Assembly: GCA_951394045.1 (NCBI GenBank)
Contig: OX595985.1
Coordinates: forward strand, 1,612,001-1,676,000
Source: Nitzschia sp. DOCU1
Taxonomy: Eukaryota; Bacillariophyta; Bacillariophyceae; Bacillariales; Bacillariaceae
Reading direction: 5' to 3'
Length of the DNA stretch: 64,000 nt
A program made the position numbers and the translations under genes. Shown piece by piece: positions 1 through 9,234 of this stretch; within the stretch, counting starts at the first letter, position 1, and the number at the start of each line of letters is the position of its first letter. The notes under the pieces were generated by a model. It was not told the origin of the DNA and did no database searches. It saw nothing but the letters and a program-made list of their open reading frames with translations.

Positions 1-126
1 CGACAATCAAGAGGACGAAGAAAGTTATTGGGGGGCTCATGGCTACATGGCTTAGACTCCGCATATATAATCACGATAAATGAAAAATGAAAGAACGGAG
101 GCTAATCAATAGGAAGGCATTTGCTA

Positions 127-945
127 CTATCTGCGTAACTTTTTCTTGCCAGTCTTGCCCTTGCCATGTGCTGATCCCGAACCACGTTTCGCCTTTGCCT
201 GGGTCAGAACCTTTTGTGCTAGTTTCAAGTTCGCAGCGCCGCCAATTCCTTTCATGTCCGCTGCCCCATTCTTACCCTTGCGCTTGACAGGATGCCCCGA
301 CGACTTCTTCTTCCCAGGCATGTTGCCTTTTAATTTGGCCATGTACTTTTCGACTTTTCCAGCATATTGTTGCTGGCGATCAATTGATTTTTGCTGTAGC
401 GTAAGTTTTAAAGGTTTCGCCTCCTCCTCCTCTTCATCGCTGCTATCGCCTTCAATATCGACGACCGATGTTGTTACTGTGACACGCCCACCCCAGTGCG
501 TTTCTGTCGCTCGATCATCGTAGGTTTTTGTATCAAGCTCTACTAGCTTTTCCTTTGATGCACCACCTTCCTCGTCCTTGGGGGTCTCTTCGATATCGTC
601 CCCTCCTTCTTCTTCCTCGTCCTCACTCTCGTCCCGGCTCTTTTGTTGCAAAACTTCTTTCATAAAGGCAGCCTTTTGCTGCTCGGCTTCTTCCACTCGC
701 TTGAGTTCATCTTTCTTTATTTGCTTCCGCTCTTCTAATTTGGCCTTTCGATCCTTGACCTTTTGCATCGCCAAACCAAAGGCTCGACGCTGCCGTTTCC
801 GCTCCGAGAAGCCGCGCAAGTACGCCTTTCGAGCCTCGGGATCAAACACAACTTCGCGTTTGGCCTTGGGAGGATGAGCCGCAAAGGAACCTCCATGCTT
901 GCGCTTTTTACCGCTGGAACTCGCTGAAAGAGGACGTTTCGGCAT
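127..945 (-). CDS. NOL12/Rrp17-like nucleolar protein
   Basis: Predicted 272-residue protein. I start at the ATG at 945 (MPKRPLS), because the longer frame up to 981 has no ATG of its own. Residues about 35-90 carry the highly basic helical segment typical of the Nop25/NOL12/Rrp17 family (RKAYLRGFSERKRQRR, followed by a Lys/Glu-rich coiled coil). An acidic stretch follows, then a very basic tail ending in GKKKLRR that looks like a nucleolar localisation signal. Family members act in 60S ribosomal subunit maturation and 5' end trimming of rRNA in the nucleolus. The role here is inferred from the domain and composition. It is divergently placed to the dehydrogenase at 1518. No intron is needed. 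Confidence 0.72.
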   Translation of the reverse strand: MPKRPLSASSSGKKRKHGGSFAAHPPKAKREVVFDPEARKAYLRGFSERKRQRRAFGLAMQKVKDRKAKLEERKQIKKDELKRVEEAEQQKAAFMKEVLQQKSRDESEDEEEEGGDDIEETPKDEEGGASKEKLVELDTKTYDDRATETHWGGRVTVTTSVVDIEGDSSDEEEEEAKPLKLTLQQKSIDRQQQYAGKVEKYMAKLKGNMPGKKKSSGHPVKRKGKNGAADMKGIGGAANLKLAQKVLTQAKAKRGSGSAHGKGKTGKKKLRR

Positions 946-1517
946 ATTGGTAACAACGACGATGGCGTGGATGAAGTTCAAGTCAACACAAAAGCGATGA
1001 TTGTTCTGCCAAAACTCTACAGTATGGGGATGGAAGTGAAAAGCAAAAGTGGAAGGAGCACGTCAAAACGGATGGAGCGCGGGAGTTCGTCTTCTTCTGT
1101 GTCATGTGGTACGTCCTTCGTAAGTAGTCAGTAAGGCGCTAGACTAATTTGAGCCAATCCGCCCAATGCAATGGTTGGGAATTGGAAAGGCGAAGTCGGG
1201 GTGCTCGTATGCCCGAACATAACGAGCCCCCAAACCACGTCACGCTCGAGCACCACGAGCCCCCAAACCTCGGCAAGACGGAGAATGATTGATTCGACTA
1301 CATCATCGCCCAAGCAACTCATCACATCATCATCAGTATTCGATCGAATGCCCGAGCATGACGTAACATCGTCTGTCTGTATATACGTCGTTCTCTCGCC
1401 TCAACATACGCGCGATCTTTTTCTTTCAAAGAAAGATTCCCCGTGGACACATGACACGACTTTCCATTTTACCGTCTCAATAGGCAATATCAACCTCCTA
1501 CATCTTGTTGAGCAACC
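946..1517. other. Divergent intergenic region with CRE-like motifs
   Basis: Shared upstream region of the NOL12-like gene and the dehydrogenase. It holds a 15-bp direct repeat (ACGAGCCCCCAAACC at 1222-1236 and 1255-1269) and two CRE-like hexamers, ACGTCA at 1237-1242 and TGACGT at 1359-1364. I see no convincing gene; the small ORFs here have no family features. Confidence 0.5.
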
Positions 1518-2585
1518 ATGTTTCGAACTACAGCCCGCCGATGGATGTCCACAATTGCTTCAAGCAATAGTGGACTGCCCAAACGTCCCGTGACTGTCTT
1601 TCTAAACGCATCTCGCTTGGACTACGACGGAAAGTTGGATTTTTCGCGCCTCGAGTCGCTCTGTGACTTGCGTCGACACAATGTGGACAAAGTCACAGAT
1701 CGACAAGAAATGTTAGCTCAAGTGCAAGGAGCCGAGATTGTGATTACAAAAGAAATGGCAGTCCCGAAGGATGTCTTTCTGGAGTTTCCCGATACAGTCA
1801 AGCTTCTCTGCGAAGCGGGGACAGGCTACAACAACTTGCCCATTGTCGCAGCACGAGAGCGAGGCGTATTGGTGTGCAATGTTCCGACGTATAGTACCGA
1901 GGCCGTAGCACATATGGCCGTTACGTACTTGATGAACTTTTCGGTCAGCATGTTTGATCAACAACGCATGCTACAAGACGGAGATCGCAGCAACTTTACG
2001 GGACCATTCAAACTGCCTCTGATGGAACTGGGTGGCAAAACTATGGGACTGATTGGTGGTGGTGGAATGATTGGTGGTAAAGTTGCAGATATTTGCCTTG
2101 CACTGGGGATGAATGTAATTATCTCAAGCCGAGCCGGCAAGTTGCCCCCTACTCATCGATTGGCGAACGACGAGCGGGTGACCGTAGTGAAGGATTTGAA
2201 GCCATTGTTACAACAGTCGGACTTTGTCTCGATACACTGCCCATTGAACGATGAGACGCGTAGGAGCTTTGGTTTAGACGAACTAAAGCTGATGAAACGC
2301 ACGGCTTTCCTGATCAATACTAGCCGAGGTGCGATCTGCCGAGAAGACGAATTGATTGAAGGGCTAAAAGCAGGGCTCATTGCTGGAGCGGGACTAGACG
2401 TGACCACAACCGAACCACCACCGATGGATTCGGAGCTCTGGGATCTGCCGAATGCCTGGCTCAGCCCCCACACCGGCTGGCGCCGCATTGAAACGCGGCA
2501 ACGGCTCGTCGACATGACTGCCGATTCTATTGAGGCTTATTGCAAGGCTACGAAGGAGGAAGAAATGATCAATGTAGTGAATTGA
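1518..2585 (+). CDS. D-isomer-specific 2-hydroxyacid dehydrogenase
   Basis: A 355-residue NAD(P)-dependent oxidoreductase of the D-2-hydroxyacid dehydrogenase family (glycerate/hydroxypyruvate and phosphoglycerate dehydrogenase relatives). The Rossmann nucleotide loop is visible around residue 175 (GLIGGGGMIGG). The catalytic Arg lies in NTSRGAI (near 269), the Glu in the DVTTTEPP segment (near 295), and the catalytic His in LSPHTGW (near 317). The N-terminus (MFRTTARRWMSTI) is Arg/Ser-rich without acidic residues, which suggests a mitochondrial presequence. The ATG at 1518 is the first in frame and gives this presequence. The substrate cannot be read from sequence; glycerate, glyoxylate or hydroxypyruvate are likely options. 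Length fits the family. Confidence 0.88.
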   Translation: MFRTTARRWMSTIASSNSGLPKRPVTVFLNASRLDYDGKLDFSRLESLCDLRRHNVDKVTDRQEMLAQVQGAEIVITKEMAVPKDVFLEFPDTVKLLCEAGTGYNNLPIVAARERGVLVCNVPTYSTEAVAHMAVTYLMNFSVSMFDQQRMLQDGDRSNFTGPFKLPLMELGGKTMGLIGGGGMIGGKVADICLALGMNVIISSRAGKLPPTHRLANDERVTVVKDLKPLLQQSDFVSIHCPLNDETRRSFGLDELKLMKRTAFLINTSRGAICREDELIEGLKAGLIAGAGLDVTTTEPPPMDSELWDLPNAWLSPHTGWRRIETRQRLVDMTADSIEAYCKATKEEEMINVVN

Positions 2586-2708
2586 TCAATCAAGCACAAT
2601 TGCTATCTGTTGACAATCTTCACTGAGTATAGAATGCTACTTTCATAGTATGTTGGCTATTTTCAAGGTTTACAAAATAATTTCTCGGTCGCTACTGTAT
2701 TCTTGGAC

Positions 2709-3050
2709 TTAATCTACTGTAGTACGAATTACCAGAGCGGAAATCTTATTTTCCCCGTGAGTATCAGACAGCATGAGCAGTTCTAGCTGATGAGCTAGGG
2801 ACGGAATACTGCTCAATGTCTCTAGAGTAAGTGTTTGAGTGCATCGTGGGTCGCCTGCTTGCTTCTCGCTCGCCATCTTCAAAATCTCATCGATGAAGAC
2901 ACGATGATCACCTGTCCGTCCGTCTGTCATCACACAGTTGACATCTTCGACTGAAAATAGTTGCAGAGCGCCCAGACCAAAAAGAATCTGACCACCTTGC
3001 GAACCAGAAGAAGTATTGTATCATAATAGAAAGGACGGGATCTCACCCAT
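2709..3050 (-). CDS. Small two-exon protein, function unknown
   Basis: The downstream frame (2995-2709) is open but has no good start. A rebuilt model places ATGG at 3050-3047, a 51-bp intron 3046-2996 with GTGAGA donor and GCAAG acceptor, then exon 2 to the stop. The product is 96 residues: MGGQILFGLG, a hydrophobic patch, then a polar helix-rich body (VFIDEILKMASEKQ). An in-frame stop lies inside the intron, so splicing is required if the N-terminal part is coding. I do not recognise the family. The gene is head-to-head with the gene at 3150, 99 bp apart. Only four coding bases sit in exon 1, which makes the model provisional. Confidence 0.42.
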
Positions 3051-3149
3051 TTTGGTCCCTTCGTTCATTGATTACAGTATCATTTCATTTGTTGTTACTT
3101 CTTGTCCAATCGTGAAAGATTTCAGCTGGTCACCACTGCTGTTCCGACG

Positions 3150-3542
3150 ATGAGCGTCCAAGCTATCCAGAGCCTTCGTTTCTGCCCCCGACTTCTCGTG
3201 AGGGAAGCCACCCTGCGGAGTACAAGAATAGGTCCCTCTATTTGTCACTTTTCGGGAAATGCAAATGGTGACAGGGATAGTCCACCGTTACCAACGGCTG
3301 TGGAGTGGAGAAAGAAACAACTGGATAAACTGGAACGAAAATTCTCTGAACCGTCCCAAGTAGTCGACAACGACGACGATTTGCAGCCAATGTGGAGGGA
3401 AATGGAAAGTCGGGTTACGCGTCGCCGACCTCGAACTATCCAAGAATCGGGAGGTAAAACCGGGAGAACAAATGTCAAGAAGACGGACGAAGAAATGTGG
3501 TTGCGAGGAGGGCTGTACGATGACAAAAACAAGCCATCATAG
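3150..3542 (+). CDS. Small basic protein, probable mitochondrial
   Basis: A 130-residue protein starting at the ATG at 3150; the open frame upstream lacks an ATG. The first 40 residues (MSVQAIQSLRFCPRLLVREA and on) are rich in Arg, Ser and hydrophobics and lack acids, so a mitochondrial presequence is likely. The body has a charged helix (EWRKKQLDKLERKF), then a basic region with RRRPRT and a C-terminal EEMWLRGGLYDD motif. I do not recognise the family. It shares a 99-bp promoter with the small gene on the other strand. Confidence 0.5.
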   Translation: MSVQAIQSLRFCPRLLVREATLRSTRIGPSICHFSGNANGDRDSPPLPTAVEWRKKQLDKLERKFSEPSQVVDNDDDLQPMWREMESRVTRRRPRTIQESGGKTGRTNVKKTDEEMWLRGGLYDDKNKPS

Positions 3543-3656
3543 GACGGTGCAATGCAAATCCAGAATCTTCCAACTACATCAGGCGCTGTATTATGACTAT
3601 TTAAAAACAGAAATATCCCCCAGCGTCCTTAATCCAAGACTCGCCCGATCCATGTC

Positions 3657-4808
3657 CTAGTCGCGTTTCTCCGAGGCATACTGACCACGGGAAACGTGCT
3701 GATCCAAGCTTTCCCGTTCTTCTGCAGATTCACCCTTATTTTCACTTTTGCTTTTGTCGTTTCGAATGCGCCACTTCAAGCTTTCGTAGCTCCTACTCGC
3801 TACTTGAAGACTTCGGTTGTCTTCTGGTACGCCTAGCTTTCTGAAAACGTCTCTCGCGGTGGCGTAGGTGTGGCAAGCATTCTTCAGACTACCCTGTCCT
3901 TCCATGACCATGGCTACGTTAATCAGGGCAGTAGCAACGTTTTCATGCACGGCGCCCAAGTGGCGCTGGTGAATCGACAAGGCCTCTGAAAATGCAATCA
4001 TTGCGTTGTCGTAACATCGATTCGACAAGTGGACATATCCAATGAGTTCAAGGGTATCTGCTAGTTGGAGACTCTTCGGACCGAACAGCTCCTCTTCCAC
4101 TTTCTGACACTGAGTTAAGATACTTGAGGCAGCATCCCATTCTTTTCGAATGACATGGAGCCGACCCATGTTGTGGAGCGCGTTGGCAAGATCTTTGTCA
4201 GCAGGAGCCTCACGGCCTCGTAGTTCCCGAAGATTTTGTCGATAGAATTGCATGCTCTGCATAAAATTGCCTTGGAGATAGGCGAGGTTCCCCAGATTGT
4301 TCAGCACATCAGCCACAGAAATTTTTCTCCTTGCGTTCTCGTCATCGCATAGTGCCCTCAGCTGCTCTTTTGTTTCCAACGACTTGTGCAACGCCTCACC
4401 AGCCAAATCAAGTTGTCCCTGTTTCAAATACACCGCCCCGATGTTCGCATATGTATGCGCCACCATAAGGTGGTCTGCGCCATAATGAAGAATCTGTGCT
4501 TTGAGAGCAGCCTGAAATGACTTGATGGCCTCGTCATAATTTCCGTCCATATGCTGCGCCACACCAGCTTTCACCAACTGCCGTGCGCTTATCCTTTGCT
4601 GTTCATTCGAGATTGGCTTTCGTCCCGGCGTACTCGAACGTGTTGGCTCTTGGGGCTGGATTGTCTCAGCTTGAATCATCATCGGATATTCCCCAACATG
4701 AGTGCGTTTCTTGTTGCCACCTTGATGGACACGCCATTGCGGCGTTTGAGCATGCAACTCTTTCGTTGGAGCGTCGACCATGGTGGTCGGGGTCTGGACA
4801 ATCAACAT
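3657..4808 (-). CDS. Tetratricopeptide (kinesin-light-chain-like) repeat protein
   Basis: A 383-residue protein from the ATG at 4808; the frame upstream lacks another ATG. About six TPR units run through residues 85-330, for example AHTYANIGAVYLKQGQLDLA, ADVLNNLGNLAYLQGNF and ALINVAMVMEGQG. Unit length is about 40-43 residues, as in kinesin-light-chain-type TPRs. The N-terminal 75 residues look disordered, and the last 45 are charged (SKSENKGESAEERE). TPR solenoids are protein-protein scaffolds; no catalytic domain is present and the partner is unknown. No membrane segment. Confidence 0.78.
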   Translation of the reverse strand: MLIVQTPTTMVDAPTKELHAQTPQWRVHQGGNKKRTHVGEYPMMIQAETIQPQEPTRSSTPGRKPISNEQQRISARQLVKAGVAQHMDGNYDEAIKSFQAALKAQILHYGADHLMVAHTYANIGAVYLKQGQLDLAGEALHKSLETKEQLRALCDDENARRKISVADVLNNLGNLAYLQGNFMQSMQFYRQNLRELRGREAPADKDLANALHNMGRLHVIRKEWDAASSILTQCQKVEEELFGPKSLQLADTLELIGYVHLSNRCYDNAMIAFSEALSIHQRHLGAVHENVATALINVAMVMEGQGSLKNACHTYATARDVFRKLGVPEDNRSLQVASRSYESLKWRIRNDKSKSENKGESAEERESLDQHVSRGQYASEKRD

Positions 4809-5092
4809 TTTAATATTTTGCAATTGAGGGCTGTTATTACTTGCTCCTTTTCAACGCAATGGTACTCCTACCATTTGATCATTTGCACTTCTCATCTCTC
4901 CCTTCGGTTCAACGGATTGGACCATGGTTTGATGGAAGATGCACAAAGCGACAAAAATGTGAGAGCATCCCAAACATAGGACAAAAATGAGTAGTCAGCG
5001 ATTTTGCGACATTTATAAATGTCGCATAAGCTAAGTAACCATATTTCCTATCATACATTGACGAATATCAGAATATGATATATCCTGGATTC

Positions 5093-5497
5093 TTAGGGGC
5101 AGTAATTATTGGTGAAGCCTCTGTGGATGGCGACGAAACGCACCATGGGAGGAGGAGTGTTGTTGGATGGAATTTCCGAGATTTTTTGGTTATCCCAGTC
5201 AAATGGGCGCCAGCTGGCTCTGATGGGACTTGCACGACGGGGAGGGAGCGGTGGTCCACCCGATGCAATGTCGTCCGGATGGAGGATACAATGAGGCATT
5301 TCCCCCAGATATATTACGGAAATGGAATAGCTAGTTGCATGAGTAAGTCTCCTTTGAGAAGATGGTTCGATAGCTTGAATATGAGCAATACGGAAGAACG
5401 GCTGTTCGGCATAGTCGGGCCTCTGGAGCCATCTACAAAACTGTGTCATGCATGCATCTTGTGAAGCCTCGGCTACACTACACAAAGCGTCTTCCAA
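5093..5497 (-). CDS. Doubtful coding exon, unknown protein
   Basis: Open frame of 134 codons with its first ATG at 5449 (MTQFCRWLQRPDYAEQ). It may continue upstream through an open stretch to 5673, either in another frame through a very short intron (GTAATA donor, GGAAG acceptor, phase 1) or as a separate gene. Amino-acid use looks protein-like but I recognise no domain, and a 129-codon frame is also open on the other strand. Treat as a candidate exon only. Confidence 0.25.
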   Translation of the reverse strand: MEDALCSVAEASQDACMTQFCRWLQRPDYAEQPFFRIAHIQAIEPSSQRRLTHATSYSISVIYLGEMPHCILHPDDIASGGPPLPPRRASPIRASWRPFDWDNQKISEIPSNNTPPPMVRFVAIHRGFTNNYCP

Positions 5498-5714
5498 AAC
5501 AAAAAATACCTTTTTGTATTACCAGATTCGAGTAAGGACATTGCAATCTTGACAGTTACGGGGTAAACATTGTGCAATCGAGTATTACTTTTGCCTTGCA
5601 GCGAACTATTCTTCTGACGTCTTATACGCTGTTTTTGTTTGCAGAAATCGGGGCATCGACAGCTCTTACCCAACCAACACGATCAACAATCATGTTGAAA
5701 TTTGGTGCATGCAA

Positions 5715-6037
5715 TTATCCTTGTCGCCGATGTCTTTGGTTGGCTCCATCCCCTGCCGCTCCGTCCTTATAGATACTTTCGTCCCGTAGACCCAATTTCT
5801 TTTTCCATTGAACTCTCTTAAAAATTAGAAACATAAATGTGAGACATGGCGGTTCACCGGGAAATACGCAGTTTGTCGAGAGAACTGCAGACGAACCTGT
5901 AAATTGTACCATCGTCGAAATTTGACGGCTTGTTGGGATTGGCTAAAGGACGTCCACCAAATGATCGCAATCAATGACACAATTATAAAAGGAGCCCAAG
6001 AGCCCTCGTTTTCCGTAGCACTGGTAGCACTACTCAT
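5715..6037 (-). CDS. Possible small single-pass membrane protein
   Basis: An ATG at 6037 opens a frame with an acidic N-terminus and one clear transmembrane helix (APFIIVSLIAIIWWTSF), followed by a basic juxtamembrane segment. A spliced model that joins the frame near 5890 to a Lys-rich exon near 5820 (QWKKKLGLRDE) would give about 80 residues, using a GTTCGT donor and TTTTTAAG acceptor. The unspliced frame ends at 5825 after 70 residues. Splice signals are weak and no family is recognised. Confidence 0.3.
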
Positions 6038-6329
6038 AGTTCAAAAGAAGAAGCTTGGATTGGTCAATGGATTGATGGAAATGGAAGCCCGAAGGCAAAG
6101 GAAAGGTATAATGTCTTTAGCCGAAATGAGACCGAAAGCAACAACAACATCAACCACAAAACCGCAACGAACACACGGCGTACCCGCTCGCGAGCAAGCG
6201 AGCGAGCGTGCGACGTTAGCACCCTTTTGACCACTTGGATCACGCCTCACGCCTGACAGACAGACGCTTTTTCGTAGTTCTTCGACGGTTTCGAGCTTTC
6301 AAGCTTTTCGACTTTTGACTTTGCGATCG

Positions 6330-7856
6330 ATGAAAGATGATAGTGTCTTTGTTTCAGCAGTTTCGTCATATTATAATATACCACCTTGGCAGCAATTAGC
6401 GAGCATTATCACGACGACATCATGTAAAATGGGGTCCCTTCGAGTGTTTTTTCATTTCCTCGTGGTGATGGTGGTGATAGTGTCGCTGGTTATCAATTGG
6501 AGAAACCTTCACGACACGGGTGTTTCGGATTCCATCCTGCTGGAATTGCCGATGGAAATCATCACCAAACATGTATCCTTCAATTCCACAACCAGTCAAC
6601 GTCCAGAAGGTAGCGTGAGACTTGGAAACTGGGGAAACTCGGCTCCTCAAGCCGCTGGTTCCAATGACAATGCCAGGCTTACATTTTTCTTGGTGGCACC
6701 TTACAACTACACCTCCACTTTCCTTGACCATGACGCCGACCGAGCCTCGACGTACTACCAAAATCATTTGAATGAAGAAAGCGCCGAAATCTGGCTTCAT
6801 CGAGGATTTGCACGCATGACTCGTGACCAGGGACAAGCGCAGGATCCAACAAATGCGCATGTTATTTTGATTGCTGGATATTTTCATCTCAACGCGGCAT
6901 TTCTCAAGCCTAAAGAAAAGGGAGCTTTTGTGGATCACTCGATCATGTATCAGATTTACGAATTAGAACTCGAGAGGATCCATGGCGGTGTCGCTGACGC
7001 AAAGAAACGGCCACATCTCCTCCTCATTCCGAGCTGGAATCCATCCGTGGCCAAAGATATTGGACTTAAAGCTTTTGCGAAACGATTGCAGGCACAAGGA
7101 TACACGAATTTATGGTCGGTAGGATTTGAACGCAATGAGATGTGGCAAGGTACACCCGTGGAGCGAATCCTTCCGATTCCCTACGTTGTACGCCTTGGCG
7201 AGGAATCGCTCGCACCCTCCAATACTCCTGTTGCTACTAGTAATAGGACGCCCAATTTTGTCTTTTATGCCGGAGAGATGCGTCGCAATGCCAAAGGTTG
7301 GGCGGGATGTCATCGCGACGCTATAATTCTTCCTCTACAAAACTCTACTTTTCCTCTGCTGGATGTCCGGCTGGTGACCAAAGGCAATCGCATTCAACAA
7401 ACCGACTACAACCATCGAATGCACACGAGCGACTACTGTTTGATACTGTGCGGCGATACACCTTCCTCAAGAAGTTTGACGTCCGCCATGATATCAGGTT
7501 GTATTCCTCTCCGTGTCGGGTCTCGGTTGAGGGGACTCTGCGAGTCGCCATGCCATAAAGGTTGGGGCTGGCATCCGACGGGTGCAGAAAATCCTCATTT
7601 GCCGTACCCAGATCGAATACCTTGGGACATCTTTCCGGAAGTGGATGAGCAACGCTTTATGGACTCTGGAGAACAAGTGTTGAAGGAGCTTTTTGATTCT
7701 GTAACTGAAAGGCGCAAAGCAGAAATGCGATCCATTTTGGATTCCACCAAGAAAGGATGGATCTATGGGTTCGGGGATCCTGTCAACTCTACCAATTTTG
7801 GAGACGCGGCTAGTTTTATCTGGAATTCATTCCAATCAACACTCCTTGCTAATTAA
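6330..7856 (+). CDS. Exostosin-type glycosyltransferase (GT47-like)
   Basis: A 508-residue type II membrane protein if the ATG at 6330 is used; a second start at 6429 places the membrane anchor (VFFHFLVVMVVIVSLVIN) right at the N-terminus. The lumenal part contains the exostosin-family signature near residues 370-400: SDYCLILCGDTPSSRSLTSA followed by MISGCIPLRV. Family members are Golgi glycosyltransferases that transfer sugars from nucleotide sugars. The acceptor cannot be predicted; cell-wall or frustule-associated polysaccharide is a reasonable inference in a diatom. Several N-glycosylation sequons (NYT, NST, NRT) fit a lumenal domain. Length is normal for the family. Confidence 0.82.
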   Translation: MKDDSVFVSAVSSYYNIPPWQQLASIITTTSCKMGSLRVFFHFLVVMVVIVSLVINWRNLHDTGVSDSILLELPMEIITKHVSFNSTTSQRPEGSVRLGNWGNSAPQAAGSNDNARLTFFLVAPYNYTSTFLDHDADRASTYYQNHLNEESAEIWLHRGFARMTRDQGQAQDPTNAHVILIAGYFHLNAAFLKPKEKGAFVDHSIMYQIYELELERIHGGVADAKKRPHLLLIPSWNPSVAKDIGLKAFAKRLQAQGYTNLWSVGFERNEMWQGTPVERILPIPYVVRLGEESLAPSNTPVATSNRTPNFVFYAGEMRRNAKGWAGCHRDAIILPLQNSTFPLLDVRLVTKGNRIQQTDYNHRMHTSDYCLILCGDTPSSRSLTSAMISGCIPLRVGSRLRGLCESPCHKGWGWHPTGAENPHLPYPDRIPWDIFPEVDEQRFMDSGEQVLKELFDSVTERRKAEMRSILDSTKKGWIYGFGDPVNSTNFGDAASFIWNSFQSTLLAN

Positions 7857-7902
7857 ATTGAAAATAGTCAGAACTGGGTAACAGGCGTTTCGGAACTCTA
7901 TG

Positions 7903-9234
7903 CTATTGGTCGTCCACCTTCCAAAGGCGGCACAACAACTTGTAGGCCCGTGGATCGTGTTCTTTCACCTGAGCGCGATTGAACGGGTACCACTTGTTGT
8001 ATTCTTTTTTCGCGTCGGTTCCTCCCAAAAAGGCAGTCGACAGTTCCGCAAAATACTCCATTTCATTGTTGCAGGCATACGCCTTTGCCTCGGGCCCTTG
8101 CTTCCCATGAACCTTGACTTTGTCATAAAGTCCCTCTTTCATGGCTTGCTTGTAGCAAGCTATAATTTCTTTGTTCTCATAGCCATCTGGGAGCATGCGG
8201 TGGTGATAGGCATGGGAAAGCTCGTGTACCATGACTCCCGCTTGTCCCCAAAGGTCCAGATCCTTCTTGTAGCCAGGGCCGTCGTTGATCTCGATGCACT
8301 TGTGCTTTTGCTCGCTCATCCCATTCTCAATCAGCCATTGCTTGTCTGGATGATAGCAACATGCTCTCCCAATGATGGGGCATGCTCTGGGACCGAATTT
8401 GATCGACGAATTGACCCAAATCGGACAGTTTTGCCGCAAATACTCGACGGCGTGCTTGGGTAGAATCTTGCCGGCCTCCTTTAGATCGTCAGCCAATCGA
8501 CGCTCGAGCCCTTTGTCACCATTGAACCAGTCTGGCTCCGCATAGACAGGCCAGCCTCCCAGGATGCGCAATTCGTATACTTTGGTCGAAGTATCCCAGG
8601 GAGTGGGGTCAATCTTAGCCACTTGAGCAGTGACATACCAGTGCCAATTCTCATTGTCGTCATCCGTCTCTTCATGCACAAATGCCACTTTACGTTTCTT
8701 TCGTCGAAGATTTCCCATTGGTTTACAACAGTCGATATCATCGTCTTTGGGCGTTCCTCTTGAAATTGTGATCAACTGGACTTGGTCTTCATCGCATTCC
8801 TGATACGGTCGATATCCACCGACAATGGAGGACATGTCTTGCAACGACTTGAGACGTTTTGCTTCAACCATTTGATTTTCAGGAACAAACGCAAAACAAA
8901 AGGCATGCCCCCCACACGTATGCTCGATATGGTCTCCTTCCGTCACGGTCGTATCCGAGAATCCAATCAAGCCTGACGATGGCGGCAACTTGTAAAAGTG
9001 ATTCAAGTCACCATTTTCCGAGACCCAACAAAGCAAGAGGGGCACGGATGAAAGATTTCTAAAGGCGATTCGAAGGGGTTTTCCTGCGGTTTGTGAAGCC
9101 AATGTGCCTTCAGTGTATGCTTGAGACGCCTCGGAGCCCTCCCATACTTGTCCCAATCGGGGTTTCGGAAGAATGCCTCGAACGACGGAAACGATCCGAT
9201 CCACAAACGACGTTGATGGCGATGGAGGACCCAT
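7903..9234 (-). CDS. VHL-like beta domain fused to a zinc metallopeptidase
   Basis: A 443-residue single-exon protein. Residues about 52-115 resemble the von Hippel-Lindau beta domain (IAFRNLSSVPLLLCWVS, then KLPPSSG and CFAFVPENQ). The C-terminal third carries a zinc metallopeptidase core: HELSHAYHH near residue 336 supplies two zinc-binding His and the catalytic Glu, and NEMEYFAELS near 389 supplies a downstream Glu, the layout of gluzincins. Cysteines in the middle region (GPRACPIIGRACCYHP) may form disulfides or bind metal. No signal peptide is visible, so it is probably cytosolic or nuclear. The VHL-like domain might bind partners or substrates, as in VHL; this is inference. The peptidase family could not be fixed. 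Confidence 0.68.
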   Translation of the reverse strand: MGPPSPSTSFVDRIVSVVRGILPKPRLGQVWEGSEASQAYTEGTLASQTAGKPLRIAFRNLSSVPLLLCWVSENGDLNHFYKLPPSSGLIGFSDTTVTEGDHIEHTCGGHAFCFAFVPENQMVEAKRLKSLQDMSSIVGGYRPYQECDEDQVQLITISRGTPKDDDIDCCKPMGNLRRKKRKVAFVHEETDDDNENWHWYVTAQVAKIDPTPWDTSTKVYELRILGGWPVYAEPDWFNGDKGLERRLADDLKEAGKILPKHAVEYLRQNCPIWVNSSIKFGPRACPIIGRACCYHPDKQWLIENGMSEQKHKCIEINDGPGYKKDLDLWGQAGVMVHELSHAYHHRMLPDGYENKEIIACYKQAMKEGLYDKVKVHGKQGPEAKAYACNNEMEYFAELSTAFLGGTDAKKEYNKWYPFNRAQVKEHDPRAYKLLCRLWKVDDQ

